From UBA1573 sp034005165 (GTDB lineage Bacteria; Pseudomonadota; Alphaproteobacteria; Micavibrionales; Micavibrionaceae): a DNA stretch of 64,000 nucleotides. Position numbers and translations under genes: made by a program. This document shows, one piece after another, positions 1 through 8,350 of this stretch. The notes under the pieces are model-generated. The model made no database searches, was not told the DNA's origin, and saw only the letters and a list, made by a program, of their open reading frames with translations. Within the stretch, counting starts at the first letter, position 1. Every line of letters begins with the position of its first letter. The DNA lies in contig JAVEVE010000004.1 in the NCBI GenBank assembly GCA_034005165.1, forward strand, positions 123,807-187,806. The letters run 5' to 3'.

Positions 1-657
1 GAGGCCATTCGGGATGCGAAATCTGCCCTGGCCGAGCAGCTTGACGGGAATGTCATGAATACTCCTTCTTCTATGAATGCTTCTAACGGCTTGGGAATGC
101 GCTCTATGGCTGCATCTGCCGCTATCGGGCTTGCATTAACTGCTGTTAACCCTGTAGCTGGTGCTGCTTATATGGCGATTGATGCACTTAGATCAGGAAT
201 TGGCGGACATGCCGGTATCGGGCACGCTGCTATTGACGGCGGTAAATCAGATTTTTCTAGCCCCTTATCCAGAAATAAAGATGGTAGCTATGAGTACACG
301 GATATTTCAGGTGATACATACTCAGGCGGACTTCTTAACACTGGATATGCCGCTTCTAAAGCGGGCACACCTCAAAATGCACCCGCTCCGAATCCTGCTC
401 AACAGCTTATGGCGCGAGATGCAATTGATCGTTTGGGAGAGGATGAAATTCGTCAACAAATCGCTTCCGTTGGCCAGGATGAGAAACTTCTCATGAAGCA
501 GGCTGACACGGCTATCCGTTTTGCAAAGAGCGAATGGGGTATTACTGCGGGACCCGACGGCAAGCCGGATAAACCGGACCACCCTAAGTTTGGAATGGAT
601 AAACCTGATTGGGTTGTTGCCAAGACGCCGATGTTTTCAGCCCCTGCTATGGGCTAG
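1..657 (+). CDS. Unknown Ala-rich protein, 5' end outside the window
   Basis: The reading frame is open from base 1, so the gene probably starts left of the window; an internal ATG lies at 55. At least 218 residues are visible. Near the N-terminal third of the visible part is a small-residue hydrophobic stretch (GLALTAVNPVAGAAYMAIDA) that could be one weak membrane or packing helix. A Gly/Ser-rich segment follows, then a Pro/Ala linker, a charged helical part (LMARDAIDRLGEDEIRQQ), and a Pro/Lys/Asp-rich tail. There are no cysteines in the visible part and no catalytic motif I recognise. It lies convergent with the phospholipid operon at 670-2883. Function unknown; that it is coding is supported by clean composition and a normal stop just before the convergent gene. 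Confidence 0.6.
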   Translation, partial: EAIRDAKSALAEQLDGNVMNTPSSMNASNGLGMRSMAASAAIGLALTAVNPVAGAAYMAIDALRSGIGGHAGIGHAAIDGGKSDFSSPLSRNKDGSYEYTDISGDTYSGGLLNTGYAASKAGTPQNAPAPNPAQQLMARDAIDRLGEDEIRQQIASVGQDEKLLMKQADTAIRFAKSEWGITAGPDGKPDKPDHPKFGMDKPDWVVAKTPMFSAPAMG

Positions 658-669
658 TTCCTAGTCTTT

Positions 670-1188
670 TTAATCGTTATCCCTGAAGAAAAATGATGCA
701 GTCGTGGAGATCAGGCATGCGACACCACCCAGTATTGCAATTGCAGGTATGTAATCCGGTGCAGCGGCCATAGCCAGCATAATGAGAGAGAGTTCAAACA
801 GCCCTAAAATTTTTATTTTCGGGTTGAAGGAGATTATGGAGAGCGTGTTTAGAAGCATTCCCCAAAATAGAAATGCAACAGGTATTCCAAAGTCGGCCCC
901 TGTCCACAACATTGCAATCATGGCACCGCTTAGAAAAAAATAGTCGCGGAACAGGTAGGACCTTGCTGTTATTTGCTCGGGGGAAGCTGTCTGGCAGAGT
1001 AGACGATGAAAAAGATATGCTGCTAATCCGCACCAGAAGTATTGCAGTCCGAACAGGATGATTGTTGCAATTCCGGCAGCAATTAGAAGCAAATTCAGGA
1101 GAGGTCGGGTTACACCTTTTTTCTCAAGTTTTGACGCGAGTTTTAATGCAAGGGGTTCGCTCAAGGAAGCGATCGTTGGTCCGATCAT
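670..1188 (-). CDS. Degenerate CDP-alcohol phosphatidyltransferase-like membrane protein
   Basis: A 172-residue integral membrane protein with about five hydrophobic segments. It follows pssA with a 2-base gap, so it is almost certainly the last gene of a psd-pssA operon. Its organisation resembles small CDP-alcohol phosphotransferases: an N-terminal basic segment, a first helix, then HRLL at residues 61-64, where active members carry a DG...DG...AR motif. Here that site reads HRLLCQTAS and the metal-binding aspartates are absent; a later FRDYFF (residues 80-85) keeps only one acidic residue. I infer a pseudoenzyme or partner of a phospholipid synthase. An unrelated small membrane protein is the alternative. 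Confidence 0.6.
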   Translation of the reverse strand: MIGPTIASLSEPLALKLASKLEKKGVTRPLLNLLLIAAGIATIILFGLQYFWCGLAAYLFHRLLCQTASPEQITARSYLFRDYFFLSGAMIAMLWTGADFGIPVAFLFWGMLLNTLSIISFNPKIKILGLFELSLIMLAMAAAPDYIPAIAILGGVACLISTTASFFFRDND

Positions 1189-1190
1189 AT

Positions 1191-2069
1191 TTATTCCTCT
1201 TCGTTGGAAATATCCAGATTGATTTCGTCAATTCCGAAGGCCAGAGATGATAAATCTTCGGTTTGCTTCTCGTGTTGCTTTTCGAGCTTTCGGTAGTGAT
1301 TGAATGTGAGTGGTATGGATATCAGATAGGTGGCTGTCAATAGGGTGAGTGTTACCCATGGCGCGTGGATCATTGCTGCAATAACAAGGCAGATTGCAGC
1401 CATCAAAGGAACTGCCATACGGTCTGGAAGTTTTAGATATTTGAGAGAGACAGTCGGAATTCTGCTAACCATCAAGGCGGCAATGATAACAACCCAGACT
1501 GCGATAAGAGGTGTTGCGACTTTGAATTCACCGAATGTCTCAGGCGAGAGAAACCAGATATAAAGCGGTGCGAGAGCAAGGATGGCACCAGCAGGCGTTG
1601 GGACTCCTGTAAAATATCTTTTTTTCCAGATTGGAAGTGATGCAGAATCTCCGGATGCAACATTAAATCTTGCTAGGCGAAGCGCAGCGGCTACAGGGAA
1701 AACAATTGAAGCAATCCAACCCAACTTACCTGCATCGACCATCGTCCATTCGTGCAAAATCATTGCAGGTGCTACGCCGAATGCCAGAAAGTCCGAAAGA
1801 GAATCCAGTTGTGCACCAAACTCGCTTTGGGCTTTCAGAATACGCGCAACAGCCCCGTCCAAAACATCAAATAATGCTGCGGCCAGAAGCATCATTATTG
1901 CGATTTCATAATCGCCCACAATGGCTTTCTGGATGCTGGTCATCCCTGAGATCATTGCCATCAAGGTAATGAGGCTAGGGACTATCTTGATAATGCTGAT
2001 CTGCTTCCCTGTTTGTTTGCCTGTTTCAGGTTCTTGTCTGTCTTTTTGTTCTGCGAGCTTAAGGGACAT
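1191..2069 (-). CDS. pssA: CDP-diacylglycerol--serine O-phosphatidyltransferase
   Basis: Makes phosphatidylserine from CDP-diacylglycerol and L-serine at the inner membrane, the step before phosphatidylethanolamine. The 292-residue protein has a charged N-terminal tail (about 25 residues) and then a multi-pass membrane domain. The family signature is complete: D68, D71-G72, A75-R76, G85, D89 and D93 follow the spacing D-x2-DG-x2-AR-x8-G-x3-D-x3-D. It lies 31 bases downstream of psd on the same strand, the common pssA/psd pairing, so the two enzymes of PE synthesis are probably co-transcribed. The C-terminal tail is acidic (EINLDISNEEE). Length is within the normal range for this membrane-type PssA. 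Confidence 0.93.
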   Translation of the reverse strand: MSLKLAEQKDRQEPETGKQTGKQISIIKIVPSLITLMAMISGMTSIQKAIVGDYEIAIMMLLAAALFDVLDGAVARILKAQSEFGAQLDSLSDFLAFGVAPAMILHEWTMVDAGKLGWIASIVFPVAAALRLARFNVASGDSASLPIWKKRYFTGVPTPAGAILALAPLYIWFLSPETFGEFKVATPLIAVWVVIIAALMVSRIPTVSLKYLKLPDRMAVPLMAAICLVIAAMIHAPWVTLTLLTATYLISIPLTFNHYRKLEKQHEKQTEDLSSLAFGIDEINLDISNEEE

Positions 2070-2100
2070 TGCAAGGGACTTTCGTTAATCGTGTCTGCCA

Positions 2101-2883
2101 TTAGACAGGGTTTGCTGTAATGGCTTCACCACTAATGCCCAGATCGGCAAGAATTGTCTCCCCGCCAATAGCACGTTGGCCAACAGCTATGCAGGGTGCT
2201 GCTTCAGAAGGAATGTAGATGTCCATTCTCGAGCCGAAGCGGATTAGACCAAAGCGGTTTCCTGCAACGACTTCATCCCCCTCCTTCAGTTCATTGATGA
2301 TGCGGCGCGCAATCAGACCGGCAATTTGTACATAGGCGATTTGCTTTCCGTTGTCTGTTTCCATCAATACCGAGGATCGCTCATTTTCAATGCTTGCGCG
2401 TTCACTTCCTGCGTTTAGAAATTCTCCGGGGCGGTAGACAACTTTCTTAATCAAACCTGATCCAGGGTTTCTGTTGACATGCACATCGAAGACACTCAGG
2501 AAAATGCTGATGCGTGTGAAAGTGCCTTGAGGTTCTTCACCAAGATTCTCTTCGTCGGAAGTTTCGGGGACATTGGGTGTTCTCAGCTCAACAGGAAGTT
2601 GGACGTTTGGTGTAACTGCGGTTACTTTTCCATCAGCTGGAGAGATAATCAGTCCGGTCTTTTGAGGGACCATCCGGACAGGGTCACGGAAGAAGTATAC
2701 GCACCAGAGTGTGAGGACGAGACCTACGAAGCCGAAGAAGCTGGAAAGCATGGCCATTATAACTGACACCAGCGCAAACCCGATGATAAAAGGCCATCCT
2801 GCTTTATTTGTGGGCGTCAGGAGTGTCTGGCAGATTGTCTCTTTTAGGTCAAAAATGGTTTTTTCTACAGCTTCATTAGTCAT
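2101..2883 (-). CDS. psd: Phosphatidylserine decarboxylase proenzyme
   Basis: Converts phosphatidylserine to phosphatidylethanolamine with a pyruvoyl group generated by self-cleavage. The 260-residue protein has an N-terminal membrane region (residues 30-65), then YFFRDPVR, SPADGKV (81-87) and FDVHVNRNP (132-140), all typical of the short Psd family. The cleavage site is the Gly-Ser pair at 217-218 in IRFGSRMD, which leaves a C-terminal alpha chain of about 43 residues. An acidic insertion around residues 105-119 makes it longer than the compact alphaproteobacterial form. It is the first gene of the psd-pssA-172 aa operon; the promoter should lie in 2884-3174. Confidence 0.92.
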   Translation of the reverse strand: MTNEAVEKTIFDLKETICQTLLTPTNKAGWPFIIGFALVSVIMAMLSSFFGFVGLVLTLWCVYFFRDPVRMVPQKTGLIISPADGKVTAVTPNVQLPVELRTPNVPETSDEENLGEEPQGTFTRISIFLSVFDVHVNRNPGSGLIKKVVYRPGEFLNAGSERASIENERSSVLMETDNGKQIAYVQIAGLIARRIINELKEGDEVVAGNRFGLIRFGSRMDIYIPSEAAPCIAVGQRAIGGETILADLGISGEAITANPV

Positions 2884-3174
2884 GTTTTATCTCGGCTATT
2901 ATCTTCTATTACGGTTTTTGTGTTCTCTCTCAGGCGCCTTTAAAATTAAGAGCCTTGAAACTGGATTTTTGCGATCCTCAAGTATATATCGCTATATCAT
3001 ATAATCTGTGCGATGCAAAAAGGCTAATTTTTGTCTTTGCGGTTGCGTTTCTGGGGCGGATTCTGTAATGAATTGGCGTTCGATGCAAGTCTTTTCGAAT
3101 TTTCCTTCGAGCGTCTGTGTCGCCGCCTGTTTTTATAAGGCCATATGTTATAATTTTTTTATGAAGAGTTTTTT
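2884..3174. promoter_or_regulatory. Divergent intergenic region between psd and the LOG gene
   Basis: This gap of 291 bases must hold the promoters of the psd operon (leftward) and of the LOG-family gene (rightward). For the rightward gene a perfect TATAAT is visible at 3149-3154 with ATG at 3175, which would give a very short leader; no convincing -35 box stands 16-18 bases upstream. I see no gene, repeat or obvious operator here. Confidence 0.35.
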
Positions 3175-3759
3175 ATGAGTGAAATCAAATCAGTATGCGT
3201 TTATTGCGGGGCTTCCACTGTTTCTGACCCAATTTTTGATGCGCCAACCGAACAATTAGGACAATCTCTTGCAAAAGCAGGGATTACCCTGGTTTATGGC
3301 GGCGGAAATCCAGGGCTAATGGGTAGGGTCGCCAATTCTTGCATGTCTGCGGGCGGACAAGTTATCGGGATTATCCCTGATAGCATCCTCAAACTTGAGG
3401 CTCGCCATGACGAGGTTACGGAATTGCATGTTGTCCCAAGCATGCATGTTCGTAAAGCCATGATGGCTGAGCGGGCTGACGCTTTTGTTGTTCTTCCTGG
3501 TGGTCTCGGGACTCTAGACGAGACATTTGAGATTCTCACTTGGAAATATCTTGGTATCCATGATAAGCCTGTTATTATCGCAAATATCAATGAGTACTGG
3601 ACACCCATGCTTGATATGATCCAGCACATGGCTGATAAAAAATTTGTACGAAAAGACCATCTGGATACGTTTGTTGTGGCTCACTCGATCGATGAAGTTA
3701 TGGATATTCTTGCCCGTACGAAAGCCGGTACAGCGTCTATTAAAAGCGATAAAATATAA
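3175..3759 (+). CDS. LOG-family protein (putative cytokinin riboside 5'-monophosphate phosphoribohydrolase)
   Basis: A 194-residue Rossmann-like protein of the LOG/TIGR00730 family. Characterised members hydrolyse nucleoside 5'-monophosphates (cytokinin ribotides, AMP) to free base and ribose 5-phosphate. The diagnostic features are present: an N-terminal VCVYCGAS, YGGGNPGLMG (41-50), MHVRKAMM with R93/K94, and the motif PGGLGTLDE at 108-116. It stands as a single gene between the divergent psd operon and the GGDEF gene. Bacterial members are often annotated as lysine decarboxylases, which the sequence does not support. The cellular substrate here is unknown. Confidence 0.88.
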   Translation: MSEIKSVCVYCGASTVSDPIFDAPTEQLGQSLAKAGITLVYGGGNPGLMGRVANSCMSAGGQVIGIIPDSILKLEARHDEVTELHVVPSMHVRKAMMAERADAFVVLPGGLGTLDETFEILTWKYLGIHDKPVIIANINEYWTPMLDMIQHMADKKFVRKDHLDTFVVAHSIDEVMDILARTKAGTASIKSDKI

Positions 3760-3875
3760 AGCGGGGATAAACCCTCTATTAAGGGGTTTAACTTATAGTT
3801 CCAGGCGTGTATGTTGTCTTGCGGAATATCTCTGCATGATTGAAGCCGTTTTTTTGAACTTTTTAGGGGCTAACA

Positions 3876-4916
3876 GTGAGTTTTGTTAATGAAAAAGAGC
3901 GCGAACAGTCGCAAATAGTTTCCGGTAAGGCTCTGGATCGCATTGCCCAAGAAAATCTTGTGCCAACTCCAGAAAATTATGAGCTCTGGTATGTCTATTA
4001 CTCACGCTCTATCCCTGAGGTTGTTCGTGTTATTGATGGAATTGTGGAATCCGGGCAAACCATTAACGATTATGTCTGCGGTGAGATTTACAACCGCTTC
4101 TTAAGTGACCTGCGTAATGAGGAAGCTGTCCGTAATGCGGGAGATCAGGTTCAAAACGCTATCCATAACGTGTCAGGAATGGTTGAAGGCGTTAAGAACG
4201 CAACTAAAAGCTACGGATCAACTCTGGAAACAGTTACCCGCCAGATCGGGACAGCTAAATCACAGGATGATCTGAAAAAAGCTGTGTCTGTTGCTTCCGA
4301 AAGCACTGCTAGCATGATCGAACAAAATATGCGTCTTGAAGAGATGCTTCGCGAATCCAGCCAGATTATGGAAGAACTGAAGCGTGATCTGGAGCATGTT
4401 CGTCGTGAAGCAATGACAGACGGTCTAACAGGATTGGCTAACAGAAAATGTTTTGATGGTGAAATGGATCGTGTCATTCGTGATTATGCCGATCGTCGCG
4501 GTGTCTTTAGTATCCTGATGCTTGATATTGACTATTTTAAAAGCTTTAACGATAATTTTGGACATCAGGTCGGAGATCAGGTCTTGCGCCTTGTTGCGCG
4601 TACTCTAAAAGACGGTCTGAAAGGCAAGGATATTGCTGCCCGTTACGGCGGGGAAGAGTTTTCGATTATTTTACCGGATACAGATTTGTCAGGGGCAGTT
4701 ATTGTTGGCAATGCGTTACGTAAAGCTGTGGCCGGAAAAGACGTTATCAATCGCAGCACTGGTAAGGTCCTCGGGCGCATTACTCTCTCTGTTGGCGTTG
4801 CCGAGTTTGCTGGCGAGAAGACCGCAGAAATGCTTATCTCCCGAGCTGATGAGGCTCTCTATACAGCTAAACATAACGGACGCAATCAAGTTGCTGCAGC
4901 TCCTAGCAAAGGGTAG
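3876..4916 (+). CDS. GGDEF-domain diguanylate cyclase
   Basis: Predicted to make cyclic di-GMP from two GTP. The start is GTG, with AGGGG 7 bases upstream. The 346-residue soluble protein has an N-terminal helical region (LVPTPENYELWYVYY, about 30-45) typical of alphaproteobacterial cyclases, then a coiled-coil stretch (about 90-170), and a GGDEF domain beginning at TDGLTGLANRK. The active-site motif is GGEEF at 258-262, and the metal-binding region LDIDYFKSFND is intact. The allosteric inhibitory site RxxD expected five residues before GGEEF reads KGKD (249-252), so product inhibition may be altered. No transmembrane or recognisable sensor domain is present; input is probably through the helical N-terminus. 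Confidence 0.92.
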   Translation: MSFVNEKEREQSQIVSGKALDRIAQENLVPTPENYELWYVYYSRSIPEVVRVIDGIVESGQTINDYVCGEIYNRFLSDLRNEEAVRNAGDQVQNAIHNVSGMVEGVKNATKSYGSTLETVTRQIGTAKSQDDLKKAVSVASESTASMIEQNMRLEEMLRESSQIMEELKRDLEHVRREAMTDGLTGLANRKCFDGEMDRVIRDYADRRGVFSILMLDIDYFKSFNDNFGHQVGDQVLRLVARTLKDGLKGKDIAARYGGEEFSIILPDTDLSGAVIVGNALRKAVAGKDVINRSTGKVLGRITLSVGVAEFAGEKTAEMLISRADEALYTAKHNGRNQVAAAPSKG

Positions 4917-5057
4917 CTGCACTCTTGCGCACGATTGATTTCCTCTAATTTTTCTTTTCTGACACTGATTCTTGAAAATCAGGCATAGCGTCCTCGCGCG
5001 ATTTGGTCTACACTATGCAAGCCTTTTTGTTCAGCCTTCCCTTCCGGATGTTTTACT

Positions 5058-5990
5058 ATGAAACAAACGACTTATCTTCTCGCTTTTCTCTTTGCTCTTG
5101 TTACAGCTTATGCTGTTTACAAGCTGGTTTTCTTCAGCCCTGACCAGCCGTATGAGTTTACTTTTAAAGAGCCAGTGCTCCCTCCTGAATTGATCGAGGA
5201 GCAGAAACGTCTTGCGCAGACAATTCTGACGCCCGAGCAACAAAGTCAGCGTGATGCTGCTTTGCAGATTATCCAGAATGCCATGGACTCTTATCAGGCC
5301 TATGAAACATCTTTACCTGCTCAAGCGTCTTCAACTCTCTCGACTCTGAACGCATATTTCCTATCCGGACAATTGCCGACACATTTTCTGACAGTTCCTG
5401 ATGGCGTCAGCGGAATTAGAGCTTTTGGTCCCTTGAAATTCTCTGCAACAGCTGTGGTGTCTGCAGAAGCTAACAGAAAAAATATTTCCTGTCGCCACGA
5501 GCAAAGCGGTATCGAGACCTTGATTGGAAGCGAAGATGATAACGTAATTGAATGCGATTCAATCAATCGCGGGATCGGACCGGGAGATCGCCTTATTCTT
5601 GGGGGGCCGGGAGATGACAAAATTACAGATACTTATGGCAATCGCATTGTGAATGGTGGTTCCGGTAATGATACAATTGCCTTGGGACCAGGACGGTCCA
5701 TCCTGATTCTCGAGGATGGATGGGGACAGGATCAGGTTACCGTTGATTGTTCGGGAGCGGTTGTGTCTTCTTTGCAGATTCCTGTCGATTATCCGGGCTT
5801 GTGGGATGAAAAAACCATAAACTTTATCGTTCTCTCTCCGCGTATTGATCCAAATGACATTTACTGGGATGGACTTACTGTGAAAAGTCGCAACAGTGAT
5901 GATCAGCTAACTGTTAGCGAGAATTGCTTTACGCTTGTTCCGAATGCCCAAGCTCCTGTTGAGATACGGGAACAACAAACAGCCCCCTAG
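5058..5990 (+). CDS. Membrane-anchored protein with calcium-binding (hemolysin-type) repeat-like segment
   Basis: Unrecognised 310-residue protein. Residues 4-24 form one hydrophobic helix (TYLLAFLFALVTAYAVYKLV), so it is either anchored with a periplasmic body or exported by an uncleaved signal. A helical stretch rich in Gln and Glu follows. The central part (about 165-220) contains loose Gly/Asp nonapeptides: LIGSEDDN, ILGGPGDDKI, VNGGSGNDTIALGPG, which resemble the GGxGxDxUx repeats that fold as a calcium-binding beta-roll. Only about three are recognisable, far fewer than in RTX toxins, and no secretion genes are nearby. The C-terminal third is beta-rich with a possible C-C pair. Single gene before mdh. 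Confidence 0.6.
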   Translation: MKQTTYLLAFLFALVTAYAVYKLVFFSPDQPYEFTFKEPVLPPELIEEQKRLAQTILTPEQQSQRDAALQIIQNAMDSYQAYETSLPAQASSTLSTLNAYFLSGQLPTHFLTVPDGVSGIRAFGPLKFSATAVVSAEANRKNISCRHEQSGIETLIGSEDDNVIECDSINRGIGPGDRLILGGPGDDKITDTYGNRIVNGGSGNDTIALGPGRSILILEDGWGQDQVTVDCSGAVVSSLQIPVDYPGLWDEKTINFIVLSPRIDPNDIYWDGLTVKSRNSDDQLTVSENCFTLVPNAQAPVEIREQQTAP

Positions 5991-6051
5991 ATTTCCTGAT
6001 TATGTCCGGATGGGGCAAGAGTTTTTTTTGATTATAGAAAGGACTACTAAA

Positions 6052-7035
6052 ATGAAACCTCCAGTTCGAGTTGCCGTTACGGGAGCCGCAGGCCAGATTG
6101 GTTACGCGCTTCTTTTCCGCATTGCGTCCGGTGAAATGTTGGGCAAAGACCAGCCTGTTATTTTACATCTTTTGGAAGTTACCCCAGCCTTAGGCGCTCT
6201 CGAGGGGGTTGTCATGGAATTAAAAGACTGTGCTTTCCCGCTTCTTCAAGGGGTTGTTACAACTGATGATGCAAATGTTGCATTTAAGGATGTGGGTTAT
6301 GCTTTGTTGGTTGGCGCGCGCCCTCGCGGACCAGGCATGGAACGTAAGGATCTTCTGGAAGCAAATGGAGCGATTTTTGCCCCTCAAGGTAAAGCTTTGA
6401 ACGATCATGCCAAGCGTGATGTTAAAGTTCTGGTTGTTGGAAACCCTGCGAATACCAATGCTTTGATTGCACAACAAAATGCTCCAGACCTTGATCCTAA
6501 ATGCTTTACTGCGATGGTTCGTCTGGACCATTCTCGTGCATTATCCCAATTGGCGGATAAGACTGGAACGCACACGACAGATATCAAGCGCATGACCATT
6601 TGGGGTAATCACAGCTCTACTCAGTACCCCGATTTGCACCATGTGACTGTTGGTGGCAAAGCTGCCTTGTCTCTGGTTGATCAAGCTTGGTACGAAGGCG
6701 AGTTTATTCCTAACGTTCAGCAACGTGGCGCAGCTATTATTAAGGCGCGTGGTGCTTCTTCTGCTGCTTCTGCCGCATGTGCCGCTATTGATCATATGCG
6801 GTCTTGGGCACTGGGAACTGCTGAAGGGGACTGGGTCTCGATGGCTGTCCCATCCGATGGATCATATGGTATCGAGCCTGGTGTGATTTATGGTTACCCT
6901 GTTACTTGTAAAGATGGCACGTACGCTATTGTCCAAGGCCTTGAAATAAATGAATTTTCTCGTGCGCGTATGGATGCGACAGCTCAGGAGCTTCGTGAAG
7001 AGAGGGCTGGTGTTGCACACCTGTTCAAGCAATAA
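6052..7035 (+). CDS. mdh: Malate dehydrogenase
   Basis: NAD-dependent oxidation of malate to oxaloacetate in the TCA cycle. I choose ATG at 6052 because it follows AAAGGAC at a normal distance and gives the family's usual length (327 residues); the frame extends upstream into the previous gene without merit. The nucleotide-binding motif VTGAAGQIGYAL is at the N-terminus, followed by the mobile loop with RPRGPGMERKDLL and the catalytic WGNHSSTQYPD region. It is of the ~327-residue type otherwise typical of betaproteobacteria and of the cytosolic eukaryotic enzyme, not the ~320-residue LDH-like form usual in many alphaproteobacteria. A strong terminator follows at 7061. Confidence 0.95.
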   Translation: MKPPVRVAVTGAAGQIGYALLFRIASGEMLGKDQPVILHLLEVTPALGALEGVVMELKDCAFPLLQGVVTTDDANVAFKDVGYALLVGARPRGPGMERKDLLEANGAIFAPQGKALNDHAKRDVKVLVVGNPANTNALIAQQNAPDLDPKCFTAMVRLDHSRALSQLADKTGTHTTDIKRMTIWGNHSSTQYPDLHHVTVGGKAALSLVDQAWYEGEFIPNVQQRGAAIIKARGASSAASAACAAIDHMRSWALGTAEGDWVSMAVPSDGSYGIEPGVIYGYPVTCKDGTYAIVQGLEINEFSRARMDATAQELREERAGVAHLFKQ

Positions 7036-7060
7036 TTCGCTCTGATCTGATATTTCAAGA

Positions 7061-7090
7061 ACCCCCGTTATAGCGGGGGTTTTTCTTTTT
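7061..7090 (+). terminator. Rho-independent terminator after mdh
   Basis: ACCCCCG and CGGGGGT form a seven-pair GC-rich stem around the loop TTATAG, and a run of T follows. It lies 25 bases past the mdh stop. Confidence 0.9.
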
Positions 7091-7112
7091 GAGTTCTATT
7101 TCTCTTCCGACT

Positions 7113-7928
7113 TTATCCGAAGCGGAAGGCGGAGATCGTACTCCCCATGACGATATCCTCAAATACATGCTGTCCGACACTGTCCCCAGCCGCTCCTGCG
7201 GCTACCATAAGAGAAATCAGATGTTCCTCTCGGGGATGAGCGTTTCTTGCGCCTGGTGCTTTTTCCCAATCTGTTAAGGCGGTTTGCCTCTCAGAGTGAG
7301 GAAGGTCTGTTATACTACGGACTAGCCACTCATTGAATTCTCCGGATAAATTTTCGGATCGCCCTCTGGACATCAGCACCCGCATATTGTGGTAACTCAT
7401 CCCGCTTCCTATGATCAAAACATTTTCTGCTCTTAAGGGGGTAAGCATTTTCCCAATTTTGAAATGGTCTGCCGGATTTAGATTTGCTTTTAAAGATAAC
7501 TGGGCAACCGGAATATCAGCTTCAGGAAAGGCAACCTTAAGAGGGATGAATACCCCGTGGTCGTAATCTCTATTGGTGTCTTTCTTGATGCTTTGACCTG
7601 TGTTCTGTGCTAGCTCTAGTATGCGACTGACCAGCCATTTTGGGTTTTCTACCGGATAGTCGAGTTGGTAAGTGTGCTCAGGGAAGCCGTGATAATCAAA
7701 TAGCAATCCCGGGTGATCTTTTCCGAGAATTGTAAATTCATTTTCCTCCCAGTGAGACGAAACGAGCAGGATAGCTGAAGGCTTCCGTGGAAGTTGTGAA
7801 GGAATGGATTTAAGAAATGCTGCTGTTTTATCCCACTCGTCATGAGGCTCCCATTCCATAAAAAAACATGGTCCGCCCCCGTGGGGAATAAAGAAAGTCG
7901 GTTGTAAGGTCTCGGTTTGTTTGTTCAT
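7113..7928 (-). CDS. Class III extradiol ring-cleavage dioxygenase (DODA/LigB family)
   Basis: A 271-residue protein of the family that includes plant DOPA 4,5-dioxygenase and E. coli YgiD. Family members use a metal held by histidines to cleave catechol rings. Visible candidates are H16 in IPHGGGP, H59 in SSHWEE, H124 in YDHGVFIPL and H180 in SGMSYHN; the latter part NAHPREEHL is also conserved. Length is the family's usual one. The substrate is not predictable. The gene is single, transcribed leftward, and ends between mdh's terminator and the next operon; its promoter should lie in the region 7929-8350. Confidence 0.88.
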   Translation of the reverse strand: MNKQTETLQPTFFIPHGGGPCFFMEWEPHDEWDKTAAFLKSIPSQLPRKPSAILLVSSHWEENEFTILGKDHPGLLFDYHGFPEHTYQLDYPVENPKWLVSRILELAQNTGQSIKKDTNRDYDHGVFIPLKVAFPEADIPVAQLSLKANLNPADHFKIGKMLTPLRAENVLIIGSGMSYHNMRVLMSRGRSENLSGEFNEWLVRSITDLPHSERQTALTDWEKAPGARNAHPREEHLISLMVAAGAAGDSVGQHVFEDIVMGSTISAFRFG

Positions 7929-8350
7929 GCAAAGGATATGGTATTTTTTTGTACTAAAAACAATGTAGGGAACAAAAAGATACTATGTATATAATTTATT
8001 CGAGAAATTAGTTTGTGCACTCACGAATCGTCCCCAATATCATACCTATTCGTGCCAGATAGGAGTCAAGGCTTCCAATTTCCCGCTGTAACCTCAGAAG
8101 CGAAACCGAATGCTTCGGAAGCATTCGCGATACAATCGGTTCTCAATCTCTTTTTTCAATTTTATCAAGGAGAGGCATTTGCTCTACAAGGTCTTTTGTT
8201 ACCTTTCTTCCAAGAGATCATCCTGTCCAATCTGCAATAAGCTCTTTTCAAGCATAAGGCTAAAGAGGATACTGGTATACGCTCCCGTTTTGCCAGCATG
8301 GTGCTTTTGCCAATTAAAAACCCGCCACAAAGGGCGGGTTTTTAAATAAA
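7929..8350. other. 422-base non-coding stretch with one perfect hairpin
   Basis: I see no convincing gene here. Short frames at 8013-8240 and 8110-8349 lack ribosome-binding sites and have poor composition. A perfect inverted repeat of nine pairs, CGAATGCTT and AAGCATTCG separated by CGG, lies at 8107-8127; there is no T run after it, so it is not a normal terminator. The right end carries the terminator of the tRNA gene. Confidence 0.5.
8316..8343 (-). terminator. Terminator of tRNA-Tyr
   Basis: AAAAACCCGCC and GGCGGGTTTTT flank ACAAAG. The hairpin has T runs on both strands and starts 8 bases beyond the tRNA 3' end on the minus strand. Confidence 0.85.

Noticed and set aside
3770..3792. 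Terminator after the LOG-family gene
   Set aside because: AAACCC and GGGTTT can pair, but the stem is short and no T run follows.
7929..8350. Short plus-strand frames at 8013-8240 and 8110-8349
   Set aside because: No ribosome sites, overlapping frames and ordinary composition of non-coding DNA; the second runs into a terminator.
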